A DNA stretch of 64,000 nucleotides from Paucibacter sp963740455. Lineage in GTDB: Bacteria; Pseudomonadota; Gammaproteobacteria; Burkholderiales; Burkholderiaceae_C. A model generated the notes under the pieces. It did not search any database and was not told the origin of the DNA. It saw only the letters and a program-made list of their open reading frames with translations. Shown here in pieces: positions 34,326 to 42,714 of the stretch. The DNA is taken from assembly GCA_963740455.1 (NCBI GenBank), contig CAVUEF010000013.1:1-64000 (forward strand), given 5' to 3'. Numbering within the stretch: the first letter of the stretch is position 1; every line of letters starts with the position of its first letter. The translations under genes and the position numbers were made by a program.

Positions 34326-35393
34326 TCAGTCATGAGCGGTAGGAACGCCGGTCGCTGGTGCTGTACGCCTCTTCAATTTCTGAACCAGTTGCTTGATCAA
34401 AGGATGACGGAACGTCGTCAGGTGATAGAGCGTGCGCTGCTTGTCAGTCCATCTTGTGTGCCACTCCATCACGCGGCCGTAGTATTCGAGACGCTGAAAT
34501 TGTTGCTCCGCGAACAGCGCCTGGATTAATTCTTCGTTCAGCATGAACGCTGGCGAAAAGGTCTTGATCGATTCGTCATACGTGGTTTTCAGGATGACCA
34601 TCGTGCCGTCTCGCCGCAGGCAAAGATTGCTAGCCACGGTTTTGCCATCAAACAGATATTCGTAGACGACGGCTTCGCCCTTCTCGGCGGCGGCGGTGAA
34701 GAGTGCCGTGTAGAAACGCCCCTGATCGTTGTCCGCTCGTATGGCAGTACCTTCTTCAGCTTTCCAACTGCGACTTTCAAGCTCGCCGTAACGACTGATA
34801 GCGTCGCCCAGTTCGTTCGGATCGTTCACTACACGCATCGCGATTGACACGCCGTCCGCCTGCAGTTTGTTGCGCTGCTTGCGCATGTTCTGCCGCAGAT
34901 TTTTGCCGCGAGCCGCCCAGTAGTCTTCAAAGCTGCCGGCAATTTCTACCCAGGCGGTGTCGATGTAGGCATCATGGCGGTTGACGCTGCTGTCCGTGCC
35001 CATTGGTGCAAACAGTGGGTCCACCTGCGTGATCGAAAGACTCAAGCAGAGCCCCAGTTGACTAGAGTGCAAAGCGCTCTGCGCAATCTCGTCGAGTTGC
35101 AGTTGTGCGTCTGCCACCCAAGCTCCCAATGGCATCTGTGACGGTTGAAATGTCTGCCAACGCAACGGCCCCGCCTTGCTGACGACCAACATCACTGTGG
35201 TGTGACTACCCGCTTGACCTAGCAGCAGGCGTTCATTGCCTTCGCCGAATATCTTCAAAGCGAGAGCCACGGCATTACTTGACAGGAAGGGCAGGTTACC
35301 TCTCCGGGCATTGAGATGATCCCAATCGGCCTTGAGCTTGATGTCTTGTACCAGCGCCAGGGCCGGTAGATTTTTCCAGGACAAGGAATGCAT
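34326..35393 (-). CDS. FemAB/GNAT-like N-acyltransferase (Acetyltransf_6)
   Basis: A 355-residue relative of the first module of the protein at 31919. Visible motifs are FEDYWAARGKNLRQNMRKQRNKLQADG near 156-182, LESRSWKAEEGTAIR, DQGRFYTALF, LRRDGTMVILKTTYDESIKTFSPAFML and LEYYGRVMEWHTRWTDKQR. Such proteins transfer acyl or aminoacyl groups to amines and occur in exosortase polysaccharide loci. It lies 9 bases after the DegT aminotransferase gene, forming an aminotransferase-acyltransferase pair that could install and then acylate an amino group. Confidence 0.8.
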   Translation of the reverse strand: MHSLSWKNLPALALVQDIKLKADWDHLNARRGNLPFLSSNAVALALKIFGEGNERLLLGQAGSHTTVMLVVSKAGPLRWQTFQPSQMPLGAWVADAQLQLDEIAQSALHSSQLGLCLSLSITQVDPLFAPMGTDSSVNRHDAYIDTAWVEIAGSFEDYWAARGKNLRQNMRKQRNKLQADGVSIAMRVVNDPNELGDAISRYGELESRSWKAEEGTAIRADNDQGRFYTALFTAAAEKGEAVVYEYLFDGKTVASNLCLRRDGTMVILKTTYDESIKTFSPAFMLNEELIQALFAEQQFQRLEYYGRVMEWHTRWTDKQRTLYHLTTFRHPLIKQLVQKLKRRTAPATGVPTAHD

Positions 35394-35402
35394 GGAGAGG
35401 TC

Positions 35403-36623
35403 TCAGCGAGCAAAGGCGGCTTGCGCCGGCCCGGAACTTTTCAGTAGGGTCAACAACGTATGGGCGATGTACTTGATCGCCTGCTCTGACAAATCCTGAT
35501 GACATAGCAACTGGATGACGTGGCGGCTCCAGTCAAGTCCGACGTCATGGGGCAAGCGAGGGGTGCCGGGCCAGATACGGTCCCATCGAAACACGGGCAA
35601 CCCGATGGTTCGAAGCTCGTGATAGATGCGGTCAGCGTCGTCAACCCAGATCGGAAAAACGTACGGCGCTACTGCCTGACTCGGTAACTGGACAAGAATA
35701 TTGGAACCTGGCTGACCTGCAAGTAGCTGGGCAAAGAGTTCAAAGTTGCGATGACGCAGGCTGATGATTCGCCCGCAAGACGATGCGCGCCGAACAAGCT
35801 TCGATGCGGTCAGAGGCTGGCACGCGATGCGGGCCATGTCGCAGCTTTCCATCATGGCTGCCGTGGATTCGCCGGCCGTATGAGTTTGAACTTGCCCACG
35901 CGAGCGTAGACGCCGCTTCAAGTTGAACAGGGCTGCAAGAGGCCGGTTCAAGCCGGGTAGTTGCCGGTATCGCACCGCAGTCTCAACCACATCGATCCAA
36001 GCCTTGACTTCGCTCCTCAACCCTTGGCGATCCAAATCCATTGGGGTGAGCCTATGCAAGGCCGAGCCGAGCAGTCCAGCCTCCGGCACTGGAAAAAACT
36101 TGGACAGGCTGGCGGTGCAATAGTCACCCCATGCGCCTATGGGTCGCTCCCCGGCTTGGCCAAAGTAGCAATGTGCGCAATCTTCAATCAGCGCAATGCC
36201 TCGGGCGTCACACCATTCGCGCACCTCTCGCAGAGACTGAGCCAGCCCGAAATAGTGCGAGACAATCATCGCCCGAGCATTCTGTGCGGCCGCCGGCGAG
36301 ATATTTTGCAAATCGGGTAGCCCGTCTTCGCGAATGCCGAAATGGACGGGCCGATGATCTGCCCTCAACACCGGCGCAACCATCGTGGGACAGTGATAGG
36401 TAGGCACGAGCAGGCTGCTGTTGGGAGGCAAACTCAGCTGCAACAATGCCTGATAGATGGCGGCACGCCCACTCGTGGTGAAGGCAGTGTGCGGCAAATC
36501 TTCGACGCTGGGGATACCAAGCACATCAACGCGTTGGAAGCTCGACCAGCCGAACACCGGACTTTTGGGTAAGGTCTGTGCAGGCAGCATCGTATGCGCA
36601 AGCGGACTCGAAATGCGCGTCAC
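35403..36623 (-). CDS. DegT/DnrJ/EryC1-family PLP aminotransferase
   Basis: Fold-type I PLP enzyme of 406 residues, likely a sugar-nucleotide aminotransferase. The cofactor lysine is Lys175 in TASLSKFFPVPE, the ring-stacking/acid region is ALIEDCAHCYFG with Asp148, and TTSGRAAIYQALLQL near 49-63 binds the phosphate. The start ATG at 36623 overlaps the stop of a small exported protein; an internal ATG at 36590 is possible. It pairs with the acyltransferase at 34326. The C-terminal portion is duplicated as a remnant at 34075, showing that the aminotransferase-acyltransferase pair was once tandem. Substrate unknown. Confidence 0.82.
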   Translation of the reverse strand: MTRISSPLAHTMLPAQTLPKSPVFGWSSFQRVDVLGIPSVEDLPHTAFTTSGRAAIYQALLQLSLPPNSSLLVPTYHCPTMVAPVLRADHRPVHFGIREDGLPDLQNISPAAAQNARAMIVSHYFGLAQSLREVREWCDARGIALIEDCAHCYFGQAGERPIGAWGDYCTASLSKFFPVPEAGLLGSALHRLTPMDLDRQGLRSEVKAWIDVVETAVRYRQLPGLNRPLAALFNLKRRLRSRGQVQTHTAGESTAAMMESCDMARIACQPLTASKLVRRASSCGRIISLRHRNFELFAQLLAGQPGSNILVQLPSQAVAPYVFPIWVDDADRIYHELRTIGLPVFRWDRIWPGTPRLPHDVGLDWSRHVIQLLCHQDLSEQAIKYIAHTLLTLLKSSGPAQAAFAR

Positions 36624-36802
36624 GGCTTGATTGAGGCCATTGCTGACGCTGAAGGTTCAGGTGTTGAGGCGGTTGCGCTGATGTCGACGGGGTCCTGCCA
36701 ATTGACCGATGCCTCCAGCTTCGCACTAAGGTCAGGCCCGACTTGTGCAAAGGCAGATAGTGACGCGGCAGTCCAGAGAAGGAGAAAACCTTTCACTATC
36801 AT
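36620..36802 (-). CDS. Small exported protein, 60 residues, unknown
   Basis: From the ATG at 36802 the product starts MIVKGFLLLWTAASLSAFAQ, a compact signal peptide with an A-x-A cleavage site, leaving a mature peptide of about 41 residues that starts with QVGPDLSAK. AAGG lies about eight bases upstream. An ATG at 36841 would add 13 residues. Its stop overlaps the aminotransferase start (ATGA) and it follows the hydrolase gene by about 60 bases. No relatives come to mind. Coding is supported by signal peptide, ribosome site and overlap rather than by homology. Confidence 0.5.
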   Translation of the reverse strand: MIVKGFLLLWTAASLSAFAQVGPDLSAKLEASVNWQDPVDISATASTPEPSASAMASIKP

Positions 36803-36860
36803 CAATGCCTTTTGCCTCGACGTGTAGATAGCAGTGATCATTTCGTACGTGTCCTTCTGT

Positions 36861-37733
36861 CTATGCTGGCTGGATAACGGACGCTTGGAGCCAATCCACA
36901 GTATGACGCTCGACAACATGACGCCCCGACGTTCCGGAGCAAGTGTGATCCAGCCCAATCATTTCGCGGACGGCCAATTTTGGATGAGTCAATGCTGAAG
37001 ACCATGCGTCATTGCTCTTGACGTACTCCATGAATTCCTTTGCCGTGTAGTCGTCTCCGCTAAGAAGCAAAAGGATGTTGCCATCGAATGTTGTCCAAGC
37101 CTCGGCCATATTTTGCTGGAATGATTGGCTCCGGTCGCTATCTTTCGAGCGCCCCGCCTTGCCAAAGGCCAAAGCCATATTCCGCCACAGACCGGCGAGC
37201 GCTGCGCCCGCGACCTTACCGCTGAAAAACTTCAACCAAAATTCTTTCTCCCTGAGTCGTTGCCGGTAGTAATGCTTGATCTGGGTCGTCGCCAAACTCG
37301 AGTCTGATCGCACCCAAGGGTTGAGCAGGCAAAGGCCTTTGACGCGCGTGTCTTGCTTCGCATGGCAGTAGAGCAGGGCGGCAGAGGCTCCATCGCAAAG
37401 GCCCCATAGCGCGACTCCCGTCACGCCAGTGGCGGCTTGCAGGGCAGTGATGGCGGTCGCGATGTCTTCGCTGGTGTTCTCAAAGGTTCGAAGTTCACCC
37501 GAGCTGTCGCCCATGCCTCGGTAGTCAAAACGCATTACCGGGAAACCATTCGCAGCCAGCGCGCGGGCCAGCAGCACGAATTGTCGATGACTGCCCACTC
37601 GGTACTGCGGGCCGCCGACGATGATGACGACGCCGGTGTCGGCTTGTGCTTTTTCCTCAAGCGGCGTCGAAACGATACCCAGCAGACTTTCGCCGCCGCA
37701 TTCAAAGCTGAGCGTGCGCTCGACGCAGTTCAT
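36861..37733 (-). CDS. Exosortase A system-associated hydrolase 1 (alpha/beta fold, TIGR03100-like)
   Basis: A 290-residue alpha/beta hydrolase. The oxyanion region GGPQYRVGSHRQFVLLARALAANGFPVMRFDYRGMGDSSGE is typical of the exosortase-associated family, and a late His is in GLDHTCSG. The nucleophile elbow reads GLCDG, putting Cys rather than Ser at the centre. It overlaps the second hydrolase by four bases (ATGA). Such pairs lie with ACP and the acyl-CoA ligase in exosortase A loci; the reaction is unknown, perhaps thioester or ester hydrolysis/transfer of the acyl unit. Confidence 0.84.
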   Translation of the reverse strand: MNCVERTLSFECGGESLLGIVSTPLEEKAQADTGVVIIVGGPQYRVGSHRQFVLLARALAANGFPVMRFDYRGMGDSSGELRTFENTSEDIATAITALQAATGVTGVALWGLCDGASAALLYCHAKQDTRVKGLCLLNPWVRSDSSLATTQIKHYYRQRLREKEFWLKFFSGKVAGAALAGLWRNMALAFGKAGRSKDSDRSQSFQQNMAEAWTTFDGNILLLLSGDDYTAKEFMEYVKSNDAWSSALTHPKLAVREMIGLDHTCSGTSGRHVVERHTVDWLQASVIQPA

Positions 37734-38602
37734 ACGCGGGTTCCCTGCGAGACTGACTCGGGATCATGGGCCAGCAAGGCGGCGGTGCTTGCAGCAATCA
37801 GATGGGGCGCATCTTCTATTTCGGCGGTTTGCCAAAAGGCTGGCCCTTGCACGATATGTTTGCGCGTTCGATACGACGTCGCCGTCCACTGCGCTTGTGT
37901 TTGCGTGGCCACCGGGCTGAAGGCGGCGTCCTCGCGGGTGGTCAGCTCGAACCATTCGAGTCTGCATGACCGCAAAACTTCGGGGGGCTTCAGTTGCGAT
38001 TGCTCGAAGCCATGGGCAAGGGCGGGCGACAGCATATAGCCGGCAACTTCAAGCGCTTGGCCTTGTGCGAGTTGCTGACGCATCGCCTCCATCAGGCCCT
38101 TGCTGTTGCCACTCAACATGTCGCCAGCAAGCTTGAGACGCAAGAATTGTTGCAGCACAAGTTTGCCGCTGGTAGCCGGCTGCCAGAACAAAAAGTTGCA
38201 AGCTTCTCTTACATGCGTTGCCGCCTCTGCGGCCAACAGGCAACCTGCCCGCAAACCCCAGAGCCAAAGCGGCGCTTGCGCATGAGCAGCGTCACGCTCG
38301 CGCAGCCAGGCAACGGCTTGCAGCACATCGTCGATCCAGTTCTGCCAGGAGGCGTCTCCAAAGTCGCCCGAGCTGTCGCCACAACCTTGCAAGTCGATCT
38401 GCAACACGCTGAAACCCGCAGCTGCCAAGGCGCGCGATTGCATGGCCGCCATGCGGCGCGACTTGTTCATCTCTTCGGCAAACGGATGAACATAGACCAC
38501 GCGGCCACGCAGTTCACCTTGCGCCGGATGAAAGATGCAGAAACGCTGGCCTGTGCTGCCTGAACCGGCCGGCAAGAAGAAGGCTTGGGCGGCTGAACTC
38601 AC
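37730..38602 (-). CDS. Exosortase A system-associated hydrolase 2 (alpha/beta fold, TIGR03101-like)
   Basis: A 290-residue alpha/beta-hydrolase-fold protein with RVVYVHPFAEEMNKSRRMAAMQSRALAAAGFSVLQIDLQGCGDSSGDF, the signature of the second exosortase-associated hydrolase family. The elbow region is WLWGLRAGCLLA, with no Ser, Cys or Asp at the usual nucleophile position, so ordinary hydrolase chemistry is doubtful; it may bind or hand over a substrate. It overlaps hydrolase 1 and lies 15 bases after the ACP gene. Confidence 0.84.
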   Translation of the reverse strand: MSSAAQAFFLPAGSGSTGQRFCIFHPAQGELRGRVVYVHPFAEEMNKSRRMAAMQSRALAAAGFSVLQIDLQGCGDSSGDFGDASWQNWIDDVLQAVAWLRERDAAHAQAPLWLWGLRAGCLLAAEAATHVREACNFLFWQPATSGKLVLQQFLRLKLAGDMLSGNSKGLMEAMRQQLAQGQALEVAGYMLSPALAHGFEQSQLKPPEVLRSCRLEWFELTTREDAAFSPVATQTQAQWTATSYRTRKHIVQGPAFWQTAEIEDAPHLIAASTAALLAHDPESVSQGTRV

Positions 38603-38617
38603 GTGAGCGGTGATGGA

Positions 38618-38869
38618 TCAGGCGGCCAGCTTGGCGGCCACAAAATCAGTGAGCGAGCCGACCGTTGCAAAGGTCTCGCCATCGATTTCGTCGTCGTCGA
38701 CCATCACGCCCAGTTGTTCTTCGATGCCTGTGATGAGTGACACCACAGCCATTGAATCGAGCTCGGGAATCGCGCCGAGCAAATGGGTCTCACGCGTGAA
38801 GCCTGCACTTCGGCCGTTCAGGCTGAGCACTTCGTCCAGTATGCGGAGCACCTCTTTTTTGACATCCAT
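38618..38869 (-). CDS. Acyl carrier protein, exosortase A system type
   Basis: An 83-residue carrier protein. The phosphopantetheine site is Ser39 in PELDSMAVVSLITGIEEQLG. The ATG at 38869 has GAGGGA about nine bases upstream; an ATG further out (38926) lacks this. It is the first gene of the long minus-strand block and is divergent from the acyl-CoA ligase at 39079, which probably loads it. Together with the PLP decarboxylase and hydrolases it forms the acyl-modification module common to exosortase A loci. Confidence 0.88.
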   Translation of the reverse strand: MDVKKEVLRILDEVLSLNGRSAGFTRETHLLGAIPELDSMAVVSLITGIEEQLGVMVDDDEIDGETFATVGSLTDFVAAKLAA

Positions 38870-38907
38870 TGCGTCGTATCCCTCGGTTGTGTTCTGCGCG
38901 AGCTGGG

Positions 38908-38942
38908 ATTGTAGGGGGGCAGACACCAGGCGGAGGCCCCCT
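38908..38942 (-). promoter_or_regulatory. Possible sigma70 promoter of the ACP-hydrolase-aminotransferase operon
   Basis: On the minus strand a TACAAT hexamer (38913-38908) lies about 40 bases before the ACP start, in the divergent gap. The -35 region at a 17-base spacing is poor, so an activator may be needed or the site may be chance. Confidence 0.3.
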
Positions 38943-39078
38943 TCATTGAGGGAGAAGCCGATTTCGTCACGATGCGATGCCTGTCAATCGGGCGCAGGCA
39001 TGCGATACTTTTTGCAACTCGGCGCCCAAGATTCAAATCGGGATGCCAAATCAGCTCAAGGTGATCGGATCCAAGCGC

Positions 39079-40683
39079 ATGCCCGAATCGACATTACTTC
39101 ATGAATTGATCTCGACTGCGGCACACAAGACACCGCAAGCTTTGGCGTTGACGCATGGCAGCGCATCGATTGCCTATGGTGGCTTGAACGACGCTGTGAG
39201 CCAGTTCGCGGCGGGTCTGATGAACTTGGGGCTACAGCGTGGTGAGCGCGTCGCAATCTATCTGGAAAAACGCAATGAGTGCGTGATCGCGAGCTTTGGT
39301 GCGCCTGCGGCGGGCGCCGTGTTCGTGCCGCTCAATCCGCTGCTCAAGCCCGAGCAGGTGGCCTTCATCATGCAGGACTGCGATGTGCGGGTGCTGGTCA
39401 CATCGCCCGAGCGCCTGAGCTTGCTTGCGCCCGTGCTGGGCCATTGCAAAAGTCTGCGCCAAGTCGTGCTGACAGGTGAGATGCAAGCCCAATCGATGTC
39501 AACGCCTGGCTTGGTGGTGCTTGCCTGGCTGGACTTGCTGGCCAGCCCGCCCAAGCCTGGTCATCGTGTGATCGACACCGACATGGCGGCGATTCTCTAC
39601 ACGTCGGGGAGCACCGGCAAACCAAAAGGGGTGGTGCTGTCACACCGCAATATGGTGGCCGGTGCCAAGAGCGTGGCCGGCTATCTGGAGAACACCGCGC
39701 AAGACACTTTGCTCGCGGCCTTGCCCTTGTCGTTCGATGCGGGATTCAGCCAGCTCACGACGGCGTTCCACACCGGTGCACGGGTGGTGCTGCTGAACTA
39801 TCTGATGCCGCGCGACGTGCTCAAGGCGATGGAGCGCGAACAGGTCACTGGCCTGACCGCCGTACCGCCGCTCTATATCCAGCTGGCGCAGTTGGAGTGG
39901 CCGGCGGCCGTTGCCGAGCACTTGCGCTACTTCGCCAACACCGGTGGGCGCATGCCGCGCGAGACGCTTGATTTGCTGCGCCAGCGCGCGCCCAAGAGCA
40001 AGCCCTTTCTGATGTACGGGCTGACCGAGGCGTTTCGCTCGACCTATCTGCCGCCGTCCGAGGTGGACCGCCGGCCCGACTCGATCGGCAAGGCGATCCC
40101 GAATGCCGAGATCTTGGTGCTGCGCGAGGACGGCACGCCTTGCGATGCCGAAGAGCCTGGCGAACTGGTGCACCGCGGCGCATTGGTCGGCATGGGCTAC
40201 TGGAACGATGCCGAAAAAACCGCCGAACGCTACAAGCTGCTGGCACCCGACGCACCGGGTCGCGCAGCCGGTTTGCAATTGCCCGAATATGCCGTGTTCT
40301 CGGGCGACACGGTGCGCCGCGATGCGGAAGGATTCTTGTATTTCATCGGCCGGCGCGACGAGATGATCAAGACCTCGGGCTACCGCGTCAGCCCGACCGA
40401 GGTCGAAGAGATCTTGTACGCGACCAGACTAGTCGGCGAGTGTGTGGCCTTTGGCGTGGAGCACGCCACGCTGGGGCAGGCCATCCAGGTGATCGCGACC
40501 GCGCCCGCCGCGGCAGATGAGTTGGATATCAACGCCTTGATGGCAGAGTGCAAACAGCGCATGCCCGCCTATATGGTGCCCGCAGGCATCGAGCAGCAAG
40601 CTGGGCCGCTGCCGCGCAACCCAAATGGCAAGATAGACCGCAAGCTCTTGTCCACCGCGTGGCTTGAGCAGCGTGCGGCATGA
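39079..40683 (+). CDS. Acyl-CoA/ACP ligase, exosortase A system-associated (TIGR03098-like)
   Basis: AMP-forming ligase of 534 residues that probably activates a carboxylic acid and passes it to the ACP at 38618. Motifs in order are the P-loop YTSGSTGKPKGVVLSHRN (about 173-190), MYGLTEAFRSTYL near 313, GDTVRRDAEGFLYFIGRRDEMIKTSGYRVSPTEVEEIL (about 411-450), and the catalytic Lys in NPNGKIDRKLL. I chose the ATG at 39079 because the conserved start (LLHELISTAAHKTPQ) follows at once; an ATG at 39043 is possible. It is divergent from ACP and 51 bases from the PLP decarboxylase. Confidence 0.86.
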   Translation: MPESTLLHELISTAAHKTPQALALTHGSASIAYGGLNDAVSQFAAGLMNLGLQRGERVAIYLEKRNECVIASFGAPAAGAVFVPLNPLLKPEQVAFIMQDCDVRVLVTSPERLSLLAPVLGHCKSLRQVVLTGEMQAQSMSTPGLVVLAWLDLLASPPKPGHRVIDTDMAAILYTSGSTGKPKGVVLSHRNMVAGAKSVAGYLENTAQDTLLAALPLSFDAGFSQLTTAFHTGARVVLLNYLMPRDVLKAMEREQVTGLTAVPPLYIQLAQLEWPAAVAEHLRYFANTGGRMPRETLDLLRQRAPKSKPFLMYGLTEAFRSTYLPPSEVDRRPDSIGKAIPNAEILVLREDGTPCDAEEPGELVHRGALVGMGYWNDAEKTAERYKLLAPDAPGRAAGLQLPEYAVFSGDTVRRDAEGFLYFIGRRDEMIKTSGYRVSPTEVEEILYATRLVGECVAFGVEHATLGQAIQVIATAPAAADELDINALMAECKQRMPAYMVPAGIEQQAGPLPRNPNGKIDRKLLSTAWLEQRAA

Positions 40684-40734
40684 TGGCGCTGGTGCACTCA
40701 GCCGCGCAATCTCATCAAAGCAAGGTTTCATGCC

Positions 40735-42003
40735 ATGTCAGAGACTGAAAGCCTGGCCCCTAGACGCGCCCCGGTGCATGCGCCGATGACCCAGTTCGCG
40801 CAAGAGGGCGGTGAACTGATGATCGGCGGCATGCCACTCTCGCTGCTGGCCGAGCGCGTCGGTCAGACGCCGTTCTATGCCTATGACCGAAGTCTGCTGC
40901 GCCAGCGCGTGGCCGAGTTGCGCCAAGCGCTGCCGGCCGGTATCAAGCTGCACTATGCGATGAAGGCCAACCCGATGCCGGCCGTGGTGGGATTTATGGC
41001 GGGCCTGGTGGACGGCATCGACGTGGCGTCTGGCGGCGAGCTCAAGGTGGCGCTCGATGCTGGCGCCGATGCGCGCGAAGTCAGCTTTGCCGGGCCGGGC
41101 AAGCGGGTGGCCGAGTTGCGCCAGGCGATGGCCGCAGGCGTGCTGATCAATGTGGAGTCGTTTCGCGAGGTGGCCTTGCTGCAAGCCATCTCTGCCGAGC
41201 TGGGCTTGCCGGCGCGTGTGGCCGTACGCGTGAACCCCGATTTCGAGCTGAAGGGGTCGGGCATGAAGATGGGCGGCGGCCCCAAGCAGTTTGGCGTGGA
41301 CGCCGAGAGCGTGCCCGAGCTGCTGGCGCAAATCGACCGCAGCGGTCTGTCGTTCGAGGGTTTTCACCTCTTTGCCGGTTCGCAGAACCTGCGGGCTGAG
41401 TCGATTTGCGAGGCTCAGCTCAAGTCCTACGAGCTGGCTTTGCGTTTGGCCGAACATGCGCCGACGCCGGTCAAGTTTCTGAACCTCGGGGGTGGCTTCG
41501 GCATTCCGTACTTCCCCGGCGAAACCCGGCTCGATTTGCGGCCGATCGGCGACAACCTCGCACAGCTGCAGGCAAGAGCCAAGCGCGAGATGCCGCAAGC
41601 CGAGTTGGTGATCGAGCTCGGACGCTATCTGGTGGGCGAAGCCGGCGTGTATGTGACGCGCATTCTCGACCGCAAGGTATCCAGGGGTCAGGTCTTTCTG
41701 GTGACCGATGGCGGGCTGAATCACCATCTGTCGGCCTCGGGCAATTTCGGCCAGGTGATACGCAAGAACTACCCGGTAACGGTGATCACGCAATCCGGCC
41801 ACAAGAGTGACTCAGTGCAGCGTGAAATCGCTTCGGTCGTGGGGCCGCTGTGCACGCCGCTCGACCTGCTGGCCGACCGCATGGACTTGGCCGTGGCCGA
41901 GGAGGGCGACTTCGTCGTGATCTTCCAGTCAGGCGCCTATGGCGCCAGCGCCAGCCCGCAGCGCTTCTTGGGGCATGCGGATTGCGTGGAAGTGCTGGTT
42001 TGA
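40735..42003 (+). CDS. PLP-dependent decarboxylase, exosortase A system-associated (TIGR03099-like)
   Basis: Fold-type III PLP enzyme of 422 residues related to diaminopimelate/ornithine decarboxylases. The PLP lysine lies in LHYAMKANPMPAVV near 77, GGGFGIPYFPGE binds phosphate, and ELGRYLVGEAGVYVTRI and GAYGASASP are conserved-family stretches. AAGG precedes the ATG at 40735. It follows the acyl ligase in the same direction and is probably co-transcribed. Its product amine or amino acid is presumably attached to the polymer by the ACP module; that is inference. Confidence 0.88.
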   Translation: MSETESLAPRRAPVHAPMTQFAQEGGELMIGGMPLSLLAERVGQTPFYAYDRSLLRQRVAELRQALPAGIKLHYAMKANPMPAVVGFMAGLVDGIDVASGGELKVALDAGADAREVSFAGPGKRVAELRQAMAAGVLINVESFREVALLQAISAELGLPARVAVRVNPDFELKGSGMKMGGGPKQFGVDAESVPELLAQIDRSGLSFEGFHLFAGSQNLRAESICEAQLKSYELALRLAEHAPTPVKFLNLGGGFGIPYFPGETRLDLRPIGDNLAQLQARAKREMPQAELVIELGRYLVGEAGVYVTRILDRKVSRGQVFLVTDGGLNHHLSASGNFGQVIRKNYPVTVITQSGHKSDSVQREIASVVGPLCTPLDLLADRMDLAVAEEGDFVVIFQSGAYGASASPQRFLGHADCVEVLV

Positions 42004-42018
42004 GAATCGCGTCTGGGC

Positions 42019-42690
42019 TCAATCCCCAGCGTCCGGCGCACGGTCCAGCTGATGCAGAACGAAGACCAGCACCACCGCTGAAACAAACATCAGCAGCGGG
42101 TCAAACAACCAAAACAGCAGCGGGACCGTGTAGTAGTAGGCACGCATGCCGATGCTGTAGTAGCGGGCCGCACGGTTCAGGTAGCTGGCAACGTATTTGG
42201 GCGTGATGACGGGATGTTTGAGCTCGGCTGGAAGATTGAGCAGGTAGCCGACGTGGTTGAACTTGCGTATCGCCAGCGTGAAGCTGAAGAACGCCACGAA
42301 CAGATCGACCACTAGCACCAGCAGCTTCAACAGCCACAAACCCGGTTCGACCGTGCCGAGCACGTTCAGCGAGTGCAGCACATTGGCCATGTCATCGCCA
42401 CGCGAGGACAAGCTGAGCGTGCCCATGATCAGCAGCACCGCAGTCGAAGCCAGAAAGGTTGCCGCCATGGTCGAATTGCGCAGCGTCTGCACGGCCAGGA
42501 TGTCGCGCTTGTCGCGCATCACGCTCTCGACCCAATGCCGGCGCGCATCGGCCTGGATCGCCTGAACCGTGTAATGCGGGTCGTGGTGCGCCACGCGCCA
42601 ATACAAGTAGAAGTGATAGGCGGCGATCACCGCGAAACTCAGCCCGAAGCCGATGAGCTCGCTGCTGTGGCGCAAAAGAAAGTTGAGCAT
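42019..42690 (-). CDS. DUF599 family membrane protein
   Basis: A 223-residue protein with about four hydrophobic segments, starting MLNFLLRHSSELIGFGLSFAVIAAYHFYLYWRV and including RDILAVQTLRNSTMAATFLASTAVLLIMGTL, LAIRKFNHVGYLLN and YYSIGMRAYYYTVPLLFWLF, the pattern of DUF599 proteins. No function is established for the family that I know of. It lies 24 bases downstream of the epimerase gene and converges with the PLP decarboxylase. Confidence 0.8.
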   Translation of the reverse strand: MLNFLLRHSSELIGFGLSFAVIAAYHFYLYWRVAHHDPHYTVQAIQADARRHWVESVMRDKRDILAVQTLRNSTMAATFLASTAVLLIMGTLSLSSRGDDMANVLHSLNVLGTVEPGLWLLKLLVLVVDLFVAFFSFTLAIRKFNHVGYLLNLPAELKHPVITPKYVASYLNRAARYYSIGMRAYYYTVPLLFWLFDPLLMFVSAVVLVFVLHQLDRAPDAGD

Positions 42691-42714
42691 GGGTTGAAGC
42701 GTTGGTGAGCTGGA

